NCBI GenBank assembly: GCA_002684315.1
Contig: NYVB01000122.1
Location: 1 to 6,989, forward strand
Direction of reading: 5' to 3'
Source of the DNA: Planctomycetaceae bacterium
Lineage (GTDB): Bacteria; Planctomycetota; Phycisphaerae; Phycisphaerales; SM1A02
Length of the DNA stretch: 6,989 nucleotides
A model generated the notes under the pieces. The model saw nothing but the letters and a program-made list of their open reading frames with translations. It was not told the DNA's origin and searched no databases. Positions within the stretch are counted from its first letter, which is position 1, and every line of letters starts with the position of its first letter. Shown here piece after piece: positions 5,749 through 6,989 of the stretch. A program made the position numbers and the translations under genes.

Positions 5749-6989
5749 CAATCCTTTGCCGTGTAACTGGCCATCGTCTTGAAGTTCTTCTTGAAATATC
5801 CACCTGCAGTGTTTCGAGGACGATTGAAGATGATCCCGATGAACGAAGCATCAAGCTGCCGCAACTGGCCGATCAATCGACCGACAAGACCTCGCTCCTC
5901 ACCTCCGGATCTGACGACGAGAATCGTCGCATCACACTTGGAAGCAAGCATCAGAGCATCCCCTGAAACGACTCCGGGAGGTCCATCGAGAATCACCACG
6001 TCGTAAAGCTCGGTGAGACGTTTGAGGGAATCATCGAATTTATGAGTGTTGAGCCGTTCGAAGACACGATTCAGCTCACTGCCAGGTCCGATCAGATCGA
6101 AACTATCGTCATGCTCGAGGATGACGGATTCGATGGGCGCCTCGCCTGCGAGAACATCACCAAGTCCTTGGCGGGATGGGTCCACACCCGCAGCCGACTC
6201 GAGGCGCGGGCGTCTGAAGTTGGTGTCGACCAACACCACGCTGCGACCGGTCGCATGAATGGAGCTTGCGACGTTGACGATGACGGTGGTGGTGCCGGAC
6301 TCGGGCATGCCACTCATGACGAGCAGCGACTTGTGCCCCGCTGAATCCATCTCACGTGTGATACGAGCGGCACATTGGCGATAGGTCTCCGAGAGGATCG
6401 AATCCGGTTCATCACGAACGACCATGTCGACCGACTCGATTCCGGTCGGATCGTCCTGTGCATCCGGGAGGATCCCGAGGAGACGACCATCAGGGATCGA
6501 TGCGAAATCACTTGGCGATCTCAGTCTGTTGTCGAGAACTGCGATGAGGAAGATGAGACCCGCCACGAACCCCACCATGACGATTATGGTCGCGGGAATG
6601 ATGGTCTCCATCCTTGGAAACGAACGTTCATTCGGAAGCTTCGCGGGCTGCATGACGCGAACCTTCGAGGCATCGGATCGAACTCTCAACTGATTGAGGT
6701 CGGCGATCGTGCGATTGAGGTCGTCGCGTTCCTGCATGGTGTTGTCGAGTCGACGCTCGAGCGAAGTCAGTTCACCAAGTGCGGAGGCATAGTCACGAAG
6801 GCTCTGGGTGACCTCCGTGTAGTCGCTCTCCAGAGAGGTCAGAAGGCCTTGAAGGCTGGACTGCTGATCCATGGCCTCCTTGTAGTCCGCATTGAGGTTT
6901 CGCTGGATGATCTCGTTCAGCGAGACGGCATATTCCTCTTCCGCGGATTCAAGTCGTTTCTGCAATCTGCTCACCGCAGGGTGGGAGTC
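5748..6989 (-). CDS. Wzz/GumC-type polysaccharide co-polymerase fused to a BY-kinase-like ATPase domain, N-terminus missing
   Basis: This is the last 413 residues of a larger protein running off the right edge. The frame stays open to 6989, and the GTG at 6974 is internal. A charged coiled-coil (about 6700-6989) is followed by the proline-containing QPAKLPNERSFP segment typical just before the second Wzz membrane helix. That helix spans about 6535-6602, and the cytoplasmic domain resembles bacterial tyrosine kinases (Wzc, CpsD, CapB). Such proteins control polysaccharide chain length and export. The domain keeps the SETYR entry block, a Walker A' strand (VVLVDTNFRRPRL, near 6225) and Walker B (VVILDGPPG, Asp at 5985-5987). 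Walker A, however, reads PESGTTT (6285-6305): the lysine expected in P-x-x-G-K-T-T is Thr at 6291-6293. The second acidic A' residue is Asn, the E-x2-R-x2-R motif ends in Ala, and the tail has only two Tyr in its last 20 residues. Kinase activity is therefore doubtful. It heads the visible part of a three-gene operon. Confidence 0.9.
   Translation of the reverse strand, partial: DSHPAVSRLQKRLESAEEEYAVSLNEIIQRNLNADYKEAMDQQSSLQGLLTSLESDYTEVTQSLRDYASALGELTSLERRLDNTMQERDDLNRTIADLNQLRVRSDASKVRVMQPAKLPNERSFPRMETIIPATIIVMVGFVAGLIFLIAVLDNRLRSPSDFASIPDGRLLGILPDAQDDPTGIESVDMVVRDEPDSILSETYRQCAARITREMDSAGHKSLLVMSGMPESGTTTVIVNVASSIHATGRSVVLVDTNFRRPRLESAAGVDPSRQGLGDVLAGEAPIESVILEHDDSFDLIGPGSELNRVFERLNTHKFDDSLKRLTELYDVVILDGPPGVVSGDALMLASKCDATILVVRSGGEERGLVGRLIGQLRQLDASFIGIIFNRPRNTAGGYFKKNFKTMASYTAKD

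Noticed and set aside
6972..6974. GTG as the start of the Wzz/kinase-like gene
   Set aside because: The frame is open beyond it to the window end and the N-terminal Wzz domain and first membrane helix are missing, so the gene must begin outside the window.

Overview
The window has two oppositely oriented gene blocks that converge on a 65-bp gap at 3414-3478. Nothing in it is an RNA gene, mobile element or CRISPR array. The left block (+ strand, 1-3413) is part of a division and cell wall (dcw) cluster: the 3' end of rsmH (mraW), a membrane-anchored protein with two LysM domains, a small FtsL-like membrane/coiled-coil protein, and a complete FtsI-type class B penicillin-binding protein. The right block (- strand, 3479-6989) is a surface-polysaccharide operon. 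In transcription order it holds the 3' part of a Wzz/BY-kinase fusion, an NAD-dependent sugar-nucleotide epimerase/dehydratase, and a WecA/TagO-type polyprenyl-phosphate sugar-1-phosphate transferase.

Organism: the DNA is moderately GC-rich (estimated by eye), peptidoglycan and division genes are present, and genes are tightly packed. The short N-terminal anchor of the LysM protein and the style of the epimerase and kinase-like proteins resemble what I recall from Planctomycetota, perhaps Phycisphaerae. This is an inference from memory and was not checked by a search. Both blocks look like ordinary chromosomal DNA, with no sign of recent transfer.

How the genes work together: RsmH methylates 16S rRNA, and FtsL and FtsI belong to the septal peptidoglycan machinery. 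The LysM protein presumably binds peptidoglycan from a membrane anchor, and its place between rsmH and ftsL suggests a division or wall role. In the other operon, the transferase would load the first sugar phosphate onto a lipid carrier, the epimerase would supply a modified nucleotide sugar, and the Wzz/kinase-like protein would control chain length or export. The three genes overlap by 1 and 4 nt, suggesting translational coupling.

The most notable point is that the kinase-like protein lacks the Walker A lysine and departs from the usual pattern at several other BY-kinase positions. The second is the LysM gene in the rsmH-ftsL interval. I see no convincing wholly new system.
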